This document shows, one piece after another, positions 1 to 11,480 of a stretch of 64,000 bases of DNA (the stretch's first letter is position 1; each line of letters begins with the position of its first letter). Made by a program: the position numbers and the translations under genes. The notes under the pieces are model-generated. The model saw nothing but the letters and a program-made list of their open reading frames with translations, had not been told where the DNA came from and did no database searches. Source of the DNA: Oreocharis arfaki (taxonomy: Eukaryota; Chordata; Aves; Passeriformes; Paramythiidae); contig VZRR01011373.1 in the NCBI GenBank assembly GCA_013398015.1, positions 169,895 through 233,894 of the forward strand, written 5' to 3'.

Positions 1-3000
1 AACCCATCTGCCCTTCAGGTAGCACTGAAAAGTCCTCTTTTACTTTTTCAATAAGCAGGGGATAAATCCCAGTGTCTTTGTCAACATTTCCCCCCTAAAC
101 AAACTCCATTCTAAGGCTCAAGGCTGGAAGCAAACTGCAGCAGCCTGCAAATGCACTGGCACATTTACCTGTGTGTTTGATCTGCTCTGTTCCAGGGGCA
201 CACATGTGGTGTGCAAGGCTGCAGGGAAAGACTCCCTTTCAGGCTGGTTTGACTGCTCAGTGCTGAGCAGGTGTTTTTATACCATTCTGAATAGTTGCTT
301 GGACTGTGAAAATGAAGGGGAAAATCTGTCCTGTGGAGACCAGCCTGGGAGGTTTGCATTTTATTTATGGGAAAATAATTCAGCAGGGTCAATGGGGCAT
401 CAGTTTACAGGATGCCCTAGCTCCACTGATGAGTAATCTGCTAATTAATAGCTTTGGAAATGCTGCCAAAGATGCTGCCAGGGTGATTGCAGCACACCAG
501 CAGACCTTGCTCAGCTCCTGAGCAGACATTCTCAACAGCAAGCAGAGATGCTGGGATGAGCTGCACGGCCTCTTACTACTCCCTCCAGTCTGTTTTGTTG
601 GCCAAAAGATGTTAGATCTTGTATCTGTCCTCAAATACAGATCTTTATTTTTGTATTCCTGGCATCATGAGTCTCAGTAGCTGAAAGTCATCCCTGACTT
701 CTGTCTAAGCAAGATCTCAGTGTTTCCAAAAAGAGTAACAAAAATGCAAATAATCTGGCAGCTTCCTCTCTGGCCAACAGGAATTCAACAAATAAGTCTG
801 CACACTGCGTCTTTAAATCTAAGAAGTCTTTGTGCTGAAGTTGAGGTGAAAAATCTACCTGTTCATGTAGGAAATAATGACCTTATGCACTGTGGTCTCT
901 TGTTCTTTTATCTAAAAAGCAGTACTGATCCAAACTAAATCTATCAGTGAGACACAGATGCTTGAATGATCAGTTTTATGGGATACCAAGTTATATTGCC
1001 AGCTGCTGTCTCACAGGAGTGTTGAATATTGGGAAAATCTGTTCTAAATCCATAAATTAATTTAAAAACCCACAGGCTCTTGTTCAGTATCTTCAGTGCA
1101 GCATCCTCAGTGGGCATTGAGGATATCGGACTGAAGAAAGAACCCTGTTCCCATGCTTTCTGTCCCATCTGTTCAATATTCACCCTTCATTTTACATTAA
1201 ATGTGCTGGTTTTTTGCCAGACCTGGCTGCTGGGGAAGAAGATTTTTAAACAGAGAAGAGTTCATGTCTGGGGTGCACATAAATTGGCCCAGGTTATCCC
1301 TTACCCAGGGCTTTGCAGGAGAGGAGCAGCCATCTGCTGCTGGACCTGCTGGCCGTCCACCCTCGGTGTGTGTAGGGATGGAAACGTGCCCCTCAGTGCC
1401 CCATTTACTGTTGGTGTGCAGGCACAGAGGAGCCAACTTGTCCTTCAGACCATTACAGTGGTTGCTGTGGCACCTTTTCCACGTGTTTCCAGATCAAGAA
1501 TGGAATTTTCATTGTATTCTTAGTGGGTGTGCACCTCATGCACACTTGACCACTTCTTTCCTTTTTCAGTAGTGGACGTGGGTCCAAGTCCCTTATGACA
1601 AACTTTTCATTTCTGTCATCGAAGTGCTATCTTTTCCTTGCTACTGTCACCTTCAGGAAACCTGTTACCCAATCCTGGGTGCTCTTTGAGGAAGCAAAGA
1701 TTAAGTAATAGGCAGCAACAGGGGATGTGTGACACTGCACTGAGAAACTGCATCTCTGAGGGACAGCAGGTTCCGTAAATGCCGCCCATAGCAGGGGACC
1801 CCTGGGCGCTTCCCTGTCTGAAGTTCCTTTCTCGACACTTTCTTCACTTGCTCGGTGTTTGTTCTCCTGCAACAGCAAGGAAATGAAGAAGAGGAAGGAA
1901 AGGAGGCAATGAGCACACATCTAATGAGGGAGGGAGCAGATTAAGGTACTAGAGGTACCCTTACAGCTTGTGCAACTGGCCTGTGCTCAGCACCCAGTGT
2001 CCCAACAGGGCACAGAGGCAGTTTTCCTGTTAGACAAGAGCCTTGAGAAGGAAAGGAGAAGTGGGGCCCTGTGGGTTACAGGAAATCAGTATGGACCAAC
2101 CAACGCCCTGTCCAGACAGCACAGGCCCTGCCTTTGCCCTCACCCACCATCTTGTACGTCTTTATCAGTCACAGAGCAATTTTGGGTGTTGTTCAGCAGC
2201 AGCTAATGACGGGTATCTTTGTCCCAGGTGAAGCAATCTGAAGACCCATTCCTTCTGTGTGACTTACCCAGAGCCCCGGGGGCAATTCCAGAGACCAGTT
2301 TTTCAGCCTATTCACACTGTTATTTTTGCCAAACAGAGTCTAATAAGGCAGTAACTTTGCTTCAAACCGAACTAGAGAGGGGCAGAGCCCCTTCTCCGCA
2401 CGGGCTGCAGGCAGAGACGCCAGTGCTGCTTGGTCGGGGAGGCTGAAGGCAGCAGAGCAAGTCTGACCTGTGGCTGCCCGGTGCCAGGGAGCCCCTTCTC
2501 CCGGGCCGGGAGGAATCTGTGCCATGCGCAAGGAAATCCTCGAGCTGAGTCCTTTGCACGTTGTGCTGGACCCCGAGGACCCTGTGGTGTATGAATCTCC
2601 TCCTGCTGTGGACCTCTGAAAAACCCTTCCCTCCTCTAGAGGTTCAAGCTGTGCACAACTGATTTGTGGTGAGACTGGGGAACGTCCCCTGGCCCAGCTG
2701 GGCACACGTGGATTATTTGTATGGATTATAAAGGTGTTGAAGAGCCCCAGTGCCCATCTGAACTCAGCTGTGCTGGGTGCAGTACAGGCACGAGTGCCAA
2801 AGCTGGCCCTGACCAACAGGTTCCGTGAGTGTGGGCCTTGTTTTTGCACTCGGGAGAAGCTGGGGGTTTGAAATGTGTCAACCCCGACACTGCCATTCAA
2901 CTGAGTCAAAGGCCCCAGCTGAGTGGGTGGATTTTTACAGAAGGCCTGGCTAATTTTTAGACCATTAGTAATGTAGCTGAGGAAGATAAGGTAATGAACA

Positions 3001-5029
3001 GTGTGATCCAGTCTCATGCTGCGGAGTGCAGAGAGTTCAGCTGCAAGAGTTAAGAAAGAATTCTTTTCCCCGTCTGTGCCATTGCACAAGAGCAGAGGTG
3101 CCTGAGCGTGGGGACGGCAGCAGGAGCCGGGTATGGGACGTGCCATAATTTATTGATGACCAGTATGGAAAATACATTTCTCCTTATGCTCCAGGAGTGG
3201 GATCTGTGTAACTGGTTCTGGACAAGCAGCCTTGCCCCTCAACTCCTAAACAGCCAACAAGGAGCACTGAGAGAGGAGCCGCAGCCTGGGAACTGTTGTA
3301 AGGGCTGGAGTTTATGCCCATCTCTCAGTGCCCAGAATGGGCAATATTGTCCATGGGAACTGAAACACTTTTAGTGTTTGTGAGCACTTCACATGAGGAT
3401 GAAAGACCATTAAGAAAGGGATTGTTTAATATTTGGATGCACCAATTGCAAGGCTTAAAATAAGGGATCCTTTTCTCATTGTGGTTTAGATGGATCAGTG
3501 TCATCTCTTGAAACAAGTGATCTGGATTTCTCTGTGAATGTGGAGCTACTAGAGAAGTACAAAAAATGGCCTTAACTTTCTATACAAACATTGGTAGTTT
3601 TCTTCTTAATACGTGCATCTGTGATGGCAGGTAAAAATTATCATGCAGCTCTCTAGAGATGCTGCCAGCCAAGAAAAATGGTGTTAGTTCAGCTCTAATT
3701 TCACCTTCCAAAAAAAAGAAAAAGGTAGAGATGTTGAGTGACAGAGTCCACATAACTCTTCCTACATTAAATATTTTATTAAAGGCTCTATTGGGAACTA
3801 ATTTATTGGGAGTAATAATTTATTTTAATTTTTTCATGCAGTGCTGTGCAGATCCCAGACTTTTTCACTGTCTTTGGCCCCACCAAATACATCAGCTAAT
3901 GCTCTGTTTACACACAGCACATACATGGGTGGTTATAAGCCTGGGTATACTGTTATAGGACATTTTTTCTTGAAGTTAGATTACAGCACAGTGCAGGTAA
4001 TTAAACAGTGATCTCTATACAAATTAAAAGGGTTGGTGCATACTTTTATTTTGTAAGTACAATTACAGTAATTTCAGTGCACGCTGACTGCATAACAGCA
4101 CGCTCACAACCCGGGGCCGGTTTGGGGTTGTGTGAGTGCTGCTTGCACATGCAAATGTGAGGCTTACTCACCTCCTGCCTTTGAAGCGCCACCGCTGCAC
4201 AATCCCTAGGGAAATGTGCCCGCACTCCAAGGCTCCTAAATTTTCAAATGGTTTGGGAAACAATACTTGAAAATTAAGACTCCTCTTCCCATTTCCTGCT
4301 GAACATCACCACACCTGAGCAACACACAGTACACAGCTGAATAGATGCATTTCCTTTTTCTTCTTCCCAGGTTGTGCCCTGGGATGCCACGGCAGGCGCA
4401 TTCTGCCACCAGAGCAGCTCCTTGTTCAGTTTATTGCTGCCACTGCTCATTACAGCCCCTGTGCAGGCTCCAGGGCAGCTGCTTCCGTGGACAGCCCATC
4501 CCACACCTGTGCCCAGCCCGGCCCGGCCGCCCAGCACATGCTGTGTGCAGCAGTGGAAGTGCCTGAATCCAGTCAGGCTGGGTTTGAGCGTATTCGGGAT
4601 TTAACTGTTCCCCTCGCCACTCCCCTCGTGCTAAGGCGAATTCTTGCAAGCACACTCACGGTGGTTTTTCCTCATGACCAGGCTCCAAGCCAGAGCTGGT
4701 GTCCAGGATCAGGGAGAGGAGCACGGCAGCTTGCCTGAGTGATGGCATGTGCGGCAAGCAGGGGCAGCACCGGATTTAACACACTGCCTGTGTTCGAAAG
4801 TCTGATCTCAAAATCAGCTGGGAAGGCAGCGTGATTCCAAGTGACTGCTCACAATGTAGGTCAGTTGAATGCAAAAGTGAAAGCAGATGCGCCATGAGAT
4901 TCCCACGTCTGCGGAGGGAGGGGATGTCAGGCTGTAAGTGCAAAAAGCCCCAGAACTCATGTGTGACTCGTGTTTTCCGGTGAGTGACAAACGCTGCCAT
5001 CCTGCCTGGATGGGAAGTGCCGGAATCCA
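1..5029. other. Intergenic region, left end; nothing gene-like
   Basis: This is mixed-composition single-copy DNA. The longest open frame (2340-3146, minus, 268 codons) has a composition unlike a folded protein and no recognisable motif. Only trivial low-complexity features appear, such as a short A/G run near 3710. No exon of the gene expected further left by vertebrate synteny (PTPN1) was recognised. Confidence 0.55.
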
Positions 5030-5100
5030 AGTGCGGGCGTGGATGTGAGAGTGCAACCCCCAGGAGACGCGAGCCGCGTGTGTTGGTGTGCACACACACG

Positions 5101-5210
5101 CTCCGGCATCCCTCCGGCATCCCCCCGGCATCTCCCCGACATCCCCCCAGCATCCCTCCAGCATCGCCCCGACATCCCGCCGGCATCCCCCCCGCATCCC
5201 TCCGGAATCG
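5101..5210 (+). repeat. 11-bp minisatellite, about 10 copies
   Basis: The unit is close to CTCCGGCATCC. The GGCATC or GACATC core recurs at 5105, 5116, 5127, 5138, 5149, 5160, 5171, 5182, 5193 and 5204, exactly every 11 bp, with point differences between copies. Because 11 is not divisible by three, each frame encodes a repeating 11-residue Pro/Ser/His peptide over three units. The ORFs here are therefore artefacts. Confidence 0.92.
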
Positions 5211-5219
5211 CGGCCAGCC

Positions 5220-5265
5220 GGGCTGTGGGTGCAGCCGCGGCCGGGCTGTGGGTGCAGCCGGGGCC
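5220..5265 (+). repeat. 23-bp tandem duplication
   Basis: Two adjacent units, at 5220-5242 and 5243-5265, begin GGGCTGTGGGTGCAGCCG and differ at one base near the 3' end (CGGCC against GGGCC). They directly follow the 11-bp minisatellite. Confidence 0.85.
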
Positions 5266-5470
5266 GGGAGGAGCCCGCGCTGTGCCGGGTGACCTCACGG
5301 TGACTGCAGTGTCAGTACCGCTCCCGCCCCGGTGCTGCCGCTTCCCCGAAGCCGCGCGGGCTGCGGGAAATCCCCGGCGCTGCCCGAGCCCGGCCCCGCC
5401 GCACCGGGCGGGCCGAGCCCCCCGGCAGCTGCCAGGGCCGGGCAGGTACTCACGGGCAGGCACCGTGTGC

Positions 5471-8400
5471 GGAACGAGCCATGGCGATTTTCCCCCCTTG
5501 CCTCAGAAATTATTTGTTCATACAGTCATTGATTTCTGTTAAATCTGTGTTTGAATTTTAAACGGATCTCTGCGGCACGGATACTCTTGCAAGATGTAAG
5601 CATTGCAATGCAAATTAATTCTTCTTGCTTCCAAAGTGGATTCCAAATTTGCATCCGCACAGGGAATTAATTAGGAGGAGATTTTGCCTCTGCACAAGAA
5701 AACGTCTTGAAACCCACAGTTCTGTGGGTGTCCCAGAGCACCACAGCAAGATGGGACTGAGATATTTGAAACGTGTCACTTGCCTCAGTTGTCGCTTTCA
5801 GAGTCAGAACACTCTGAGCATAAAGGCTTTCTTCGTATTAAACCAGTGAGATCGATCACCTGATTTTAAATTTCTTCCAGACAGCATAATGTATTATTAA
5901 AAGTTCCCAAGGGAGCATTAAAAATAATTATTTCTCCGGGTATGGAGATGTAGATGTGTTGCTGTGGGGTAAGGTAAGGCGAGGTGTGTTCTTGCTGCAC
6001 AGCATCTGTGCTGTGGTTTGCCTCGTGTTCTTACTTTTACCCTGTGGTAAATGAGAAGCTCCCCCAGGATGAAAGAGGAAGTATCTCTCTAACTTGAAAC
6101 ATCTTGGTAAGCACCAGAGCAAAACAGTCATATTTTTATTTCTCCTTAATGACTCAAGAGTATTTTTAATTCTCACACATCCAATGCATGAGTGCTGTCA
6201 AATTCTGACTACAGCAGTGTCCTGTGGCATCGTGCTTCTCCATTTCACCAAAAAGAGCTGTCAGAGGAGGTGATGGATGAAGAGTTCAAACTTCAGTGCG
6301 GAGGGAGGTCAGCCTGTGAGTAATGATCTGTCACTGGCCTCAGATCATGAGCTGTTTGCATAACTTTAGCCCAGGACAAACCCAGGCCGAAGATGACAGA
6401 TGATGCCATGTAAGCTCTCCCAGTTGGCTCATTCCAGTCTGATCCGGATCATCTGTACCCCACGGTCATGAGCACTCCAGAGCCGGTCACTGGCAGGGGT
6501 GACAGAGGGGGTGGCCTCCCTCCCACTGTTCTGAAGGATGACAAAAGGGAAGGTAAACAAATAAGAGATGTTCTCTGCCACTCATGGCCTACTCTGAAGC
6601 TTCAGCAGTGGGGAAGAGAAGGAGTGAGACCCTGGTGAGTAACAGAGGCCAGTGCTGTTCCTGCTCAGAAGCCACCGCCCAGCTGATGGCCCTGGTGGGC
6701 ATGTGATTGCTCTATGCACAGATGAGAGCAGTATCACACTCGATTTAGCCACTTCCTAAATTTGTGGTTTGGTGAGCAGAATAGAATTTTGTGTTTGATA
6801 GCCTCAGAAAGCGACTAAAATTAGAAGTAGAGGTGGATGTGTTTTTCAGCTTTTCTGGACCGAGTGTCTTGGCTGGCATTTCCCCATTTCCTCCTTCCTT
6901 GCCCTGTGAATTAGGTCTGTCTGATCCACAGAGAGCCTTTTTCCTTTGCAGATGGTATCAGGATCCAGTACATCTTCCTTGTCCTTTCCTCTCTCTTCCC
7001 TTTGGTTTGAGATTCAAACAAGAACAGACACTGAAGTTTCACAGACCCAGATAACCCAATTTCCATCATTAATCCCCCTTCCTTATTGCCTGGCCTTCTC
7101 TGGAAACGATCACGTGGTAGAATCATTGTCATGGGGAAACTGTCTCGAGTGTCTCAGAGGGTTCTGGTAAAGTACCCACCCCTCTTCCCTGTGGTCAGGC
7201 TTGGGCTACTCCTCTTTGCTATATTTTCACAGAAACAAAAAAAAGGAATCCGTTAGGTCAGCAGCTCAAAAAATCAGGGAAGGAAAAGGCTGCTCAGCCA
7301 AGGCAGGGGCCTGCAGGGAAAAAAAAGGAGAAGGAAGAGCCACTGCACCCAGGCTGTGACTCGGTGAACACTGCCACAAGGGCATCTGGGTGAAACTGCA
7401 TTTCAGTGGGTGGGGAAGTTCAGAGTGAGGGGGCTCCCTGTTGTTTGTCCACGCTCTAGTGTTGGGAAGGGTCTGTTGGATAGTTTTTTCCTGGTGCTCA
7501 CATCTGCTCCTTTGGCTCAGCGCAGACTGTAGGGCAGCCATGGCCTCCCTTCTTTTTCCTCTTTCCCATTCACTCATGATCTAAATGTGGCAGCACTGGT
7601 GGGTGTAATCTGCTCCTAATACTCGTGTCTGGGACCTGTTGCAGTTCAGCTTTTCCTTTCACATCCCCATGGCATTATTCTCTTCCAGGACTCGGGCAAA
7701 GCCTTCTCTGCCCCACCATGCGAGGAGCCCCCTCCTCCCCCTGGGGACGCTGATGTGTCTGGGGCTGAACACCATCTCATCTCACTCCTGCAGCCAGGCC
7801 CTCTCCAGACTTTGGTCTGACCACCAAAAGATACTTGAGGGGAGATTTTTCATTCTTCATCCCTACCACTGTCCATCTGGGTTTAATCCCTCTGTTCTCC
7901 CCATGAATCTCCACCACCCATTTTGTGTTGAAGGGCCGAGTAAACCCAGAACTTCAGTTCTGCTCACTTCTGCTCTTATTTCTGTCAGAATCCACTGGAC
8001 TCTGAGGTTAAGTCCTTTGGAGAAAGGAGATCATTTTAGTCAGTCTTTCTGAATCTCAGATTTGTGCTCATGTCAGGACTCAGAAGCGAAGAAAGTTTCA
8101 CATGGATGGGGCCTTTGCTGCAAGAATGTAACCTGTCTCTTACTTCTGTCACCTCATATTTCGGGGAGCTGCAGTTTGGGAGCAAACAGCAGCACTAAAA
8201 ATAAATATGTTTTTCCCTCATCTGCACACTGTTAGTGTAAAAGGATGGCTGAGTGGGTGGACTGGCTCTTCTATGTTCCTTTTTCTTTCGGTTCTTATTT
8301 TGTTTAACTCAAGAATATGTCGTTGTCATGTTCACATGGCCTGACCCAGCCCGAGGCCTTTTCACTTCTTTCTTTGTTCTCAAGCAGGACCATTCTTCCC

Positions 8401-10439
8401 CACTTTCAGGCAGCCTTGGCTTCAGGCATCAAGATGCAGAGTGAGGGGTTGCTGGTCCCGTTTATCAGTGCAGCTTCTTCCCAGTTGTTCTACCTCTGGA
8501 GCACCAGTACAAGTCTCCCCCATTCTCCTCCCTCCTGCCTTATCGGAAACCCAGCCCGAGACCCGTAAGGGCCACCTGCCAACACATAACTCTGCTCTAC
8601 CACGGATGAAACTCTTGATACTGCCTTTTTTAACTTGTTTTTCAGGTAGTTCCTACCCTTTGAACACTGTCATTTTTCAGACTGTCATTCACCAAGTTCA
8701 TCGGGTCTCAACCACAGCCTCTGAATGGAAAACATTTATATGTCTCATTTTTGTGGGCTAGAGTAAAGCAGAGCAGAAATTTCCAAAGTGCTGAATGTTT
8801 TCTGTTCCAGAGAATTCCTCTAGAAACTCCTACACGTGTACAAAATACTGCTTCCCAAGTTTGGGCACAAAAATGCTCCCCTGCTCCCCTGAGTAGTTAC
8901 GCTTGGATCTCCCTGTAGGACCCTCCGTGAGTTCCAGGTCACACTGGCACGGCTGCATGGCCTGAGGTGGGCCAGGGCTATCAGAGTCAGGCGTAGCAAA
9001 TGGATCTTTTAAAGGATATAAAATCTTACATTTCCCAATTAGAATCAACCTGTAGGAAGGTGAAAAATCCCTTCGTGTGGAACATCATGTCTGCCCATAA
9101 TGAGAATCACGGCAGCCTCTTAAGTACAGCACTGTGCTCTGTAATTAGCACGTGCCCTTCTGGAAGGAATGAAGACAAGCCCTGTTGTGGCAAATTGCCA
9201 GGCTTGGCCTGGCCAAGCTCCATCCCCAGCTGCCATCCTTCAGTGCCCTGTCACCGAGTGCTTGCTGGATGTGTGGGGGGTGGAGCACATCCCTGAACGA
9301 GGTTCTGTGGCCAAATGGGAATTCTGAGTTCCTCTGAGACAGAGGGGCCTAAATTAGAGCAAGGAGAGAAGAATCACTGGGTTCTGATGTCCAGGGATAA
9401 TGCCAGCTCAGTTCTGCTTGCAGAGCCCTTTCAGTGTCCAGTCACTAGTTTTTTGGGCTCCTCCCAGAGAAAACAGCGGTGTGTGCTTGGTCACTTAGAC
9501 CACTGCCTGCTTTGGGAACCAGGCCCAGCAGACAGGGAAGAAGGTCTCCTGTCAGTTAGAACATGGAGCCTTGCAGTGAAGTAGAAGATAATCCCACAGA
9601 AATGTACATGAATGTGGAAGACTTCGGAACAACCATCTAGAACAGAGCAGTGAAACCTGATCAAAGACAACAAACTCCATCATTTAAGCTGAGTTTGTAA
9701 TTGTAGTGTTTTATTAACAAGCAGATATTGCTGGAAGGGCTGGTTGTGCAGATGTGTAACATCTGCACTCATTAGGCCTCTGGAAAGTGTCCTGGTGATA
9801 GTTCATTCCAAAAATATCATTGGTTTTCTAGCTTTTCTCTTGACCGGATAAAGGAAGAATGATTTTTCCAAGGTCACTTCTGGTGGAAGTGTTTTCTGGT
9901 TCAGATCCAGTGGACCAGGGGAGACAGTGGACCAGGGGAGGCAGACCACAGCAGCAGAACAAGAGCTCAGTTCTCCTGGTGAAGATGAGCTCCAAAGCCT
10001 TGTCACAAGTTTGTCACTGATGGAGAAGGACAATGCAAAACCCCGTGGCTTTGCTGTTCACCTTCTTTTTGATGAGTGTGCTCTGTGCTTTCTAAATTCC
10101 TTCCCAAGGACAGGTCCCTGGGCTAGTAAAACATGGAGGTTTGGATGGGAATCTCCTGAAGAGCCTCAAAAGGATATGGCTCATGACAGGCCTCTTGCTC
10201 AGCTCCAAAATTCAGGGAAACTTGAACTTCATACAAGGGAGAGGAAATTTGTCCCCCAACATATTCTTCCCTGGCCAGCTCTGCTTTCCACCCCCCACTA
10301 GCAGTAAACTGAATGATCTTTTATGAAATGCAGACTTTATGGGTAACTTGGTTATTGATTGTTCAAGGGGATGTTTTGTCAGGATGTTCCTCTATGAGCT
10401 TGGGGTGGGGAGCAAACAGTGACAGCCAGGCCAGCTAAT
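5471..10439. other. Intergenic region, no gene recognised
   Basis: Apart from a 17-bp tandem duplication near 9908-9941, I see no structured element. The part from about 7640 to 8760 is rather pyrimidine-rich on the plus strand and contains several short open frames with no recognisable protein. An old degraded mobile element is possible but not demonstrable by eye. Confidence 0.5.
9908..9941 (+). repeat. 17-bp tandem duplication
   Basis: Two adjacent copies of a CAGTGGACCAGGGGAGR unit lie at 9908-9924 and 9925-9941 and differ only in the last base. Confidence 0.75.
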
Positions 10440-10650
10440 AAATGACTTAATATCAGTGACTGTGGTTTAAATTTACACACTTAACTTGCACTTAGTCCAA
10501 ACAGCTGCAAGTGCTTTAGGAAAGGTGATATTCCCCCATTTTGTGGAAAGAGAAACTGAGGCACAGTGCAGCTCAGTTATTTGTCCAGAATCACCTGCTG
10601 CTGGGAATAGAAAACACAGTTCAGGCTCATGTGAGAATCATTAGATAATA
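10440..10650 (+). mobile_element. MIR-type SINE relic, sense orientation
   Basis: The stretch CCCATTTTGTGGAAAGAGAA then ACTGAGGCACAG, followed by a TTTGTCCAGAATCACCTGCTG-like segment and ATCATTAGAT, follows the MIR consensus core and 3' part (CCCCATTTTACAGATGAGGA then AACTGAGGCACAG, CCCAAGGTCAC, ACCACTAGAC) in the right order and spacing. The sequence before 10530 resembles the consensus 5' part more weakly. It is an ancient fossil insertion with no coding capacity. Confidence 0.75.
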
Positions 10651-10969
10651 CTTATTATAAAGGAAATTCATTCCTGTCTGGAATATTACTGGATTTTGAG
10701 ATCTTAGGAACAGACGAGTTCCTTAAGTTGGGCAAGGAAGTTCTTGGTTCTCCCTTCAGCTCTCTGCAGTATATAATGTTTTGTTTAAATACAGCAAGGA
10801 CATTAACTGGGGCATAGTTCTGTCTTGTCCTCCGTTTTCCTTCTCTTTCAGCTTCCATAGATCTGATCTTATTTGCCTGAACCAATCCCTTGCGCTTGAG
10901 GCTTTCAGCTGCTCTGGCCTTTCAGTTTCGTGCTTTGTCCAGGCCGTGCTGATTTCTGGTAAGTGTTTT

Positions 10970-11140
10970 GTGTGCTGAGATTTGCGCTCGGGGCCGGGCC
11001 GGGCGGAGCCGCGCTCGGGGCCGGGGATGCGCCCGGCACCTCCCGCCCGCCCCCCGAACCCCGCACTTGCTTTGTCCGAGCCTGGCAAAGTTCCGCTGCG
11101 GTGAAATCAGCCCGGCCCCGTGAGCCGGCAGATGGCGGGG
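10970..11140. other. Orphan CpG-rich patch
   Basis: This is about 170 bp of very dense CpG and GC sequence in ordinary DNA. Just upstream at 10956-10963 lies a consensus-like 5' splice donor (CTGGTAAGTG, plus strand). There is no coding ORF with protein-like content. It might be a promoter or enhancer of an unannotated non-coding transcript. This is inference only. Confidence 0.45.
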
Positions 11141-11384
11141 GTGGTCCCAGGCTGGCCTTTTAGCTTTTGCCTTATTGATTTTGTTTGCTGAGGGATGAGC
11201 ACTTTGTCCCCTGTGCGAAGCTGACCGCTTCAAAAGCCAGCCACTCTTCCTCACCTGATTGCACCACAGGTCCTGGAAAGCATCTGACATTAACATGTTT
11301 TCTGAGAGAAAGGTACAGGAGACAATTCTGAGCAGTTTGGGGTGGGGTTCTGTGTAATTCATGTATGTGCACTCAGGCACATGG

Positions 11385-11480
11385 AGGGGTTCGTGGGGCT
11401 GTCCTGTGCAGGGCCACGAGCTGGACTTTGATGTTCCTTGTGGGACCCTTCCAGCTCAGGAAATTCCATGATTCTGTGTA
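11385..11480 (+). mobile_element. CR1 LINE fragment, 3' tail
   Basis: The order of blocks GTGCAGGGCCACGAGCTGGA, then CTTTGATGTTCCTTGTGGGA, CCCTTCCAGCTCAGG and ATTCCATGATTCTGTG matches the 3' end of bird CR1 elements, including the terminal ATTCTATG-type repeat. It is strongly 5'-truncated and has no ORF2 left. Confidence 0.85.

Larger units (their letters stand above)
5030..5470. other. Orphan CpG-rich patch with minisatellite
   Basis: This is an abrupt block of CpG-dense DNA in ordinary surroundings. It contains the 11-bp minisatellite and the 23-bp tandem duplication listed separately, followed by unique GC-rich sequence to about 5470. Overlapping open frames on both strands result from the repeat. 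It could be an unmethylated regulatory island or simply a GC-biased repeat locus. No TATA box or coding exon is evident. Confidence 0.6.

Noticed and set aside
2340..3146. 268-codon minus-strand open frame
   Set aside because: No recognisable motif, uneven composition, and other frames are also open over much of its GC-richer half.
4957..5542. Overlapping open frames of 167-168 codons on both strands
   Set aside because: They arise from the 11-bp minisatellite and CpG-rich flank. The peptides are low-complexity Pro/Ser/His or Gly/Asp/Met repeats.
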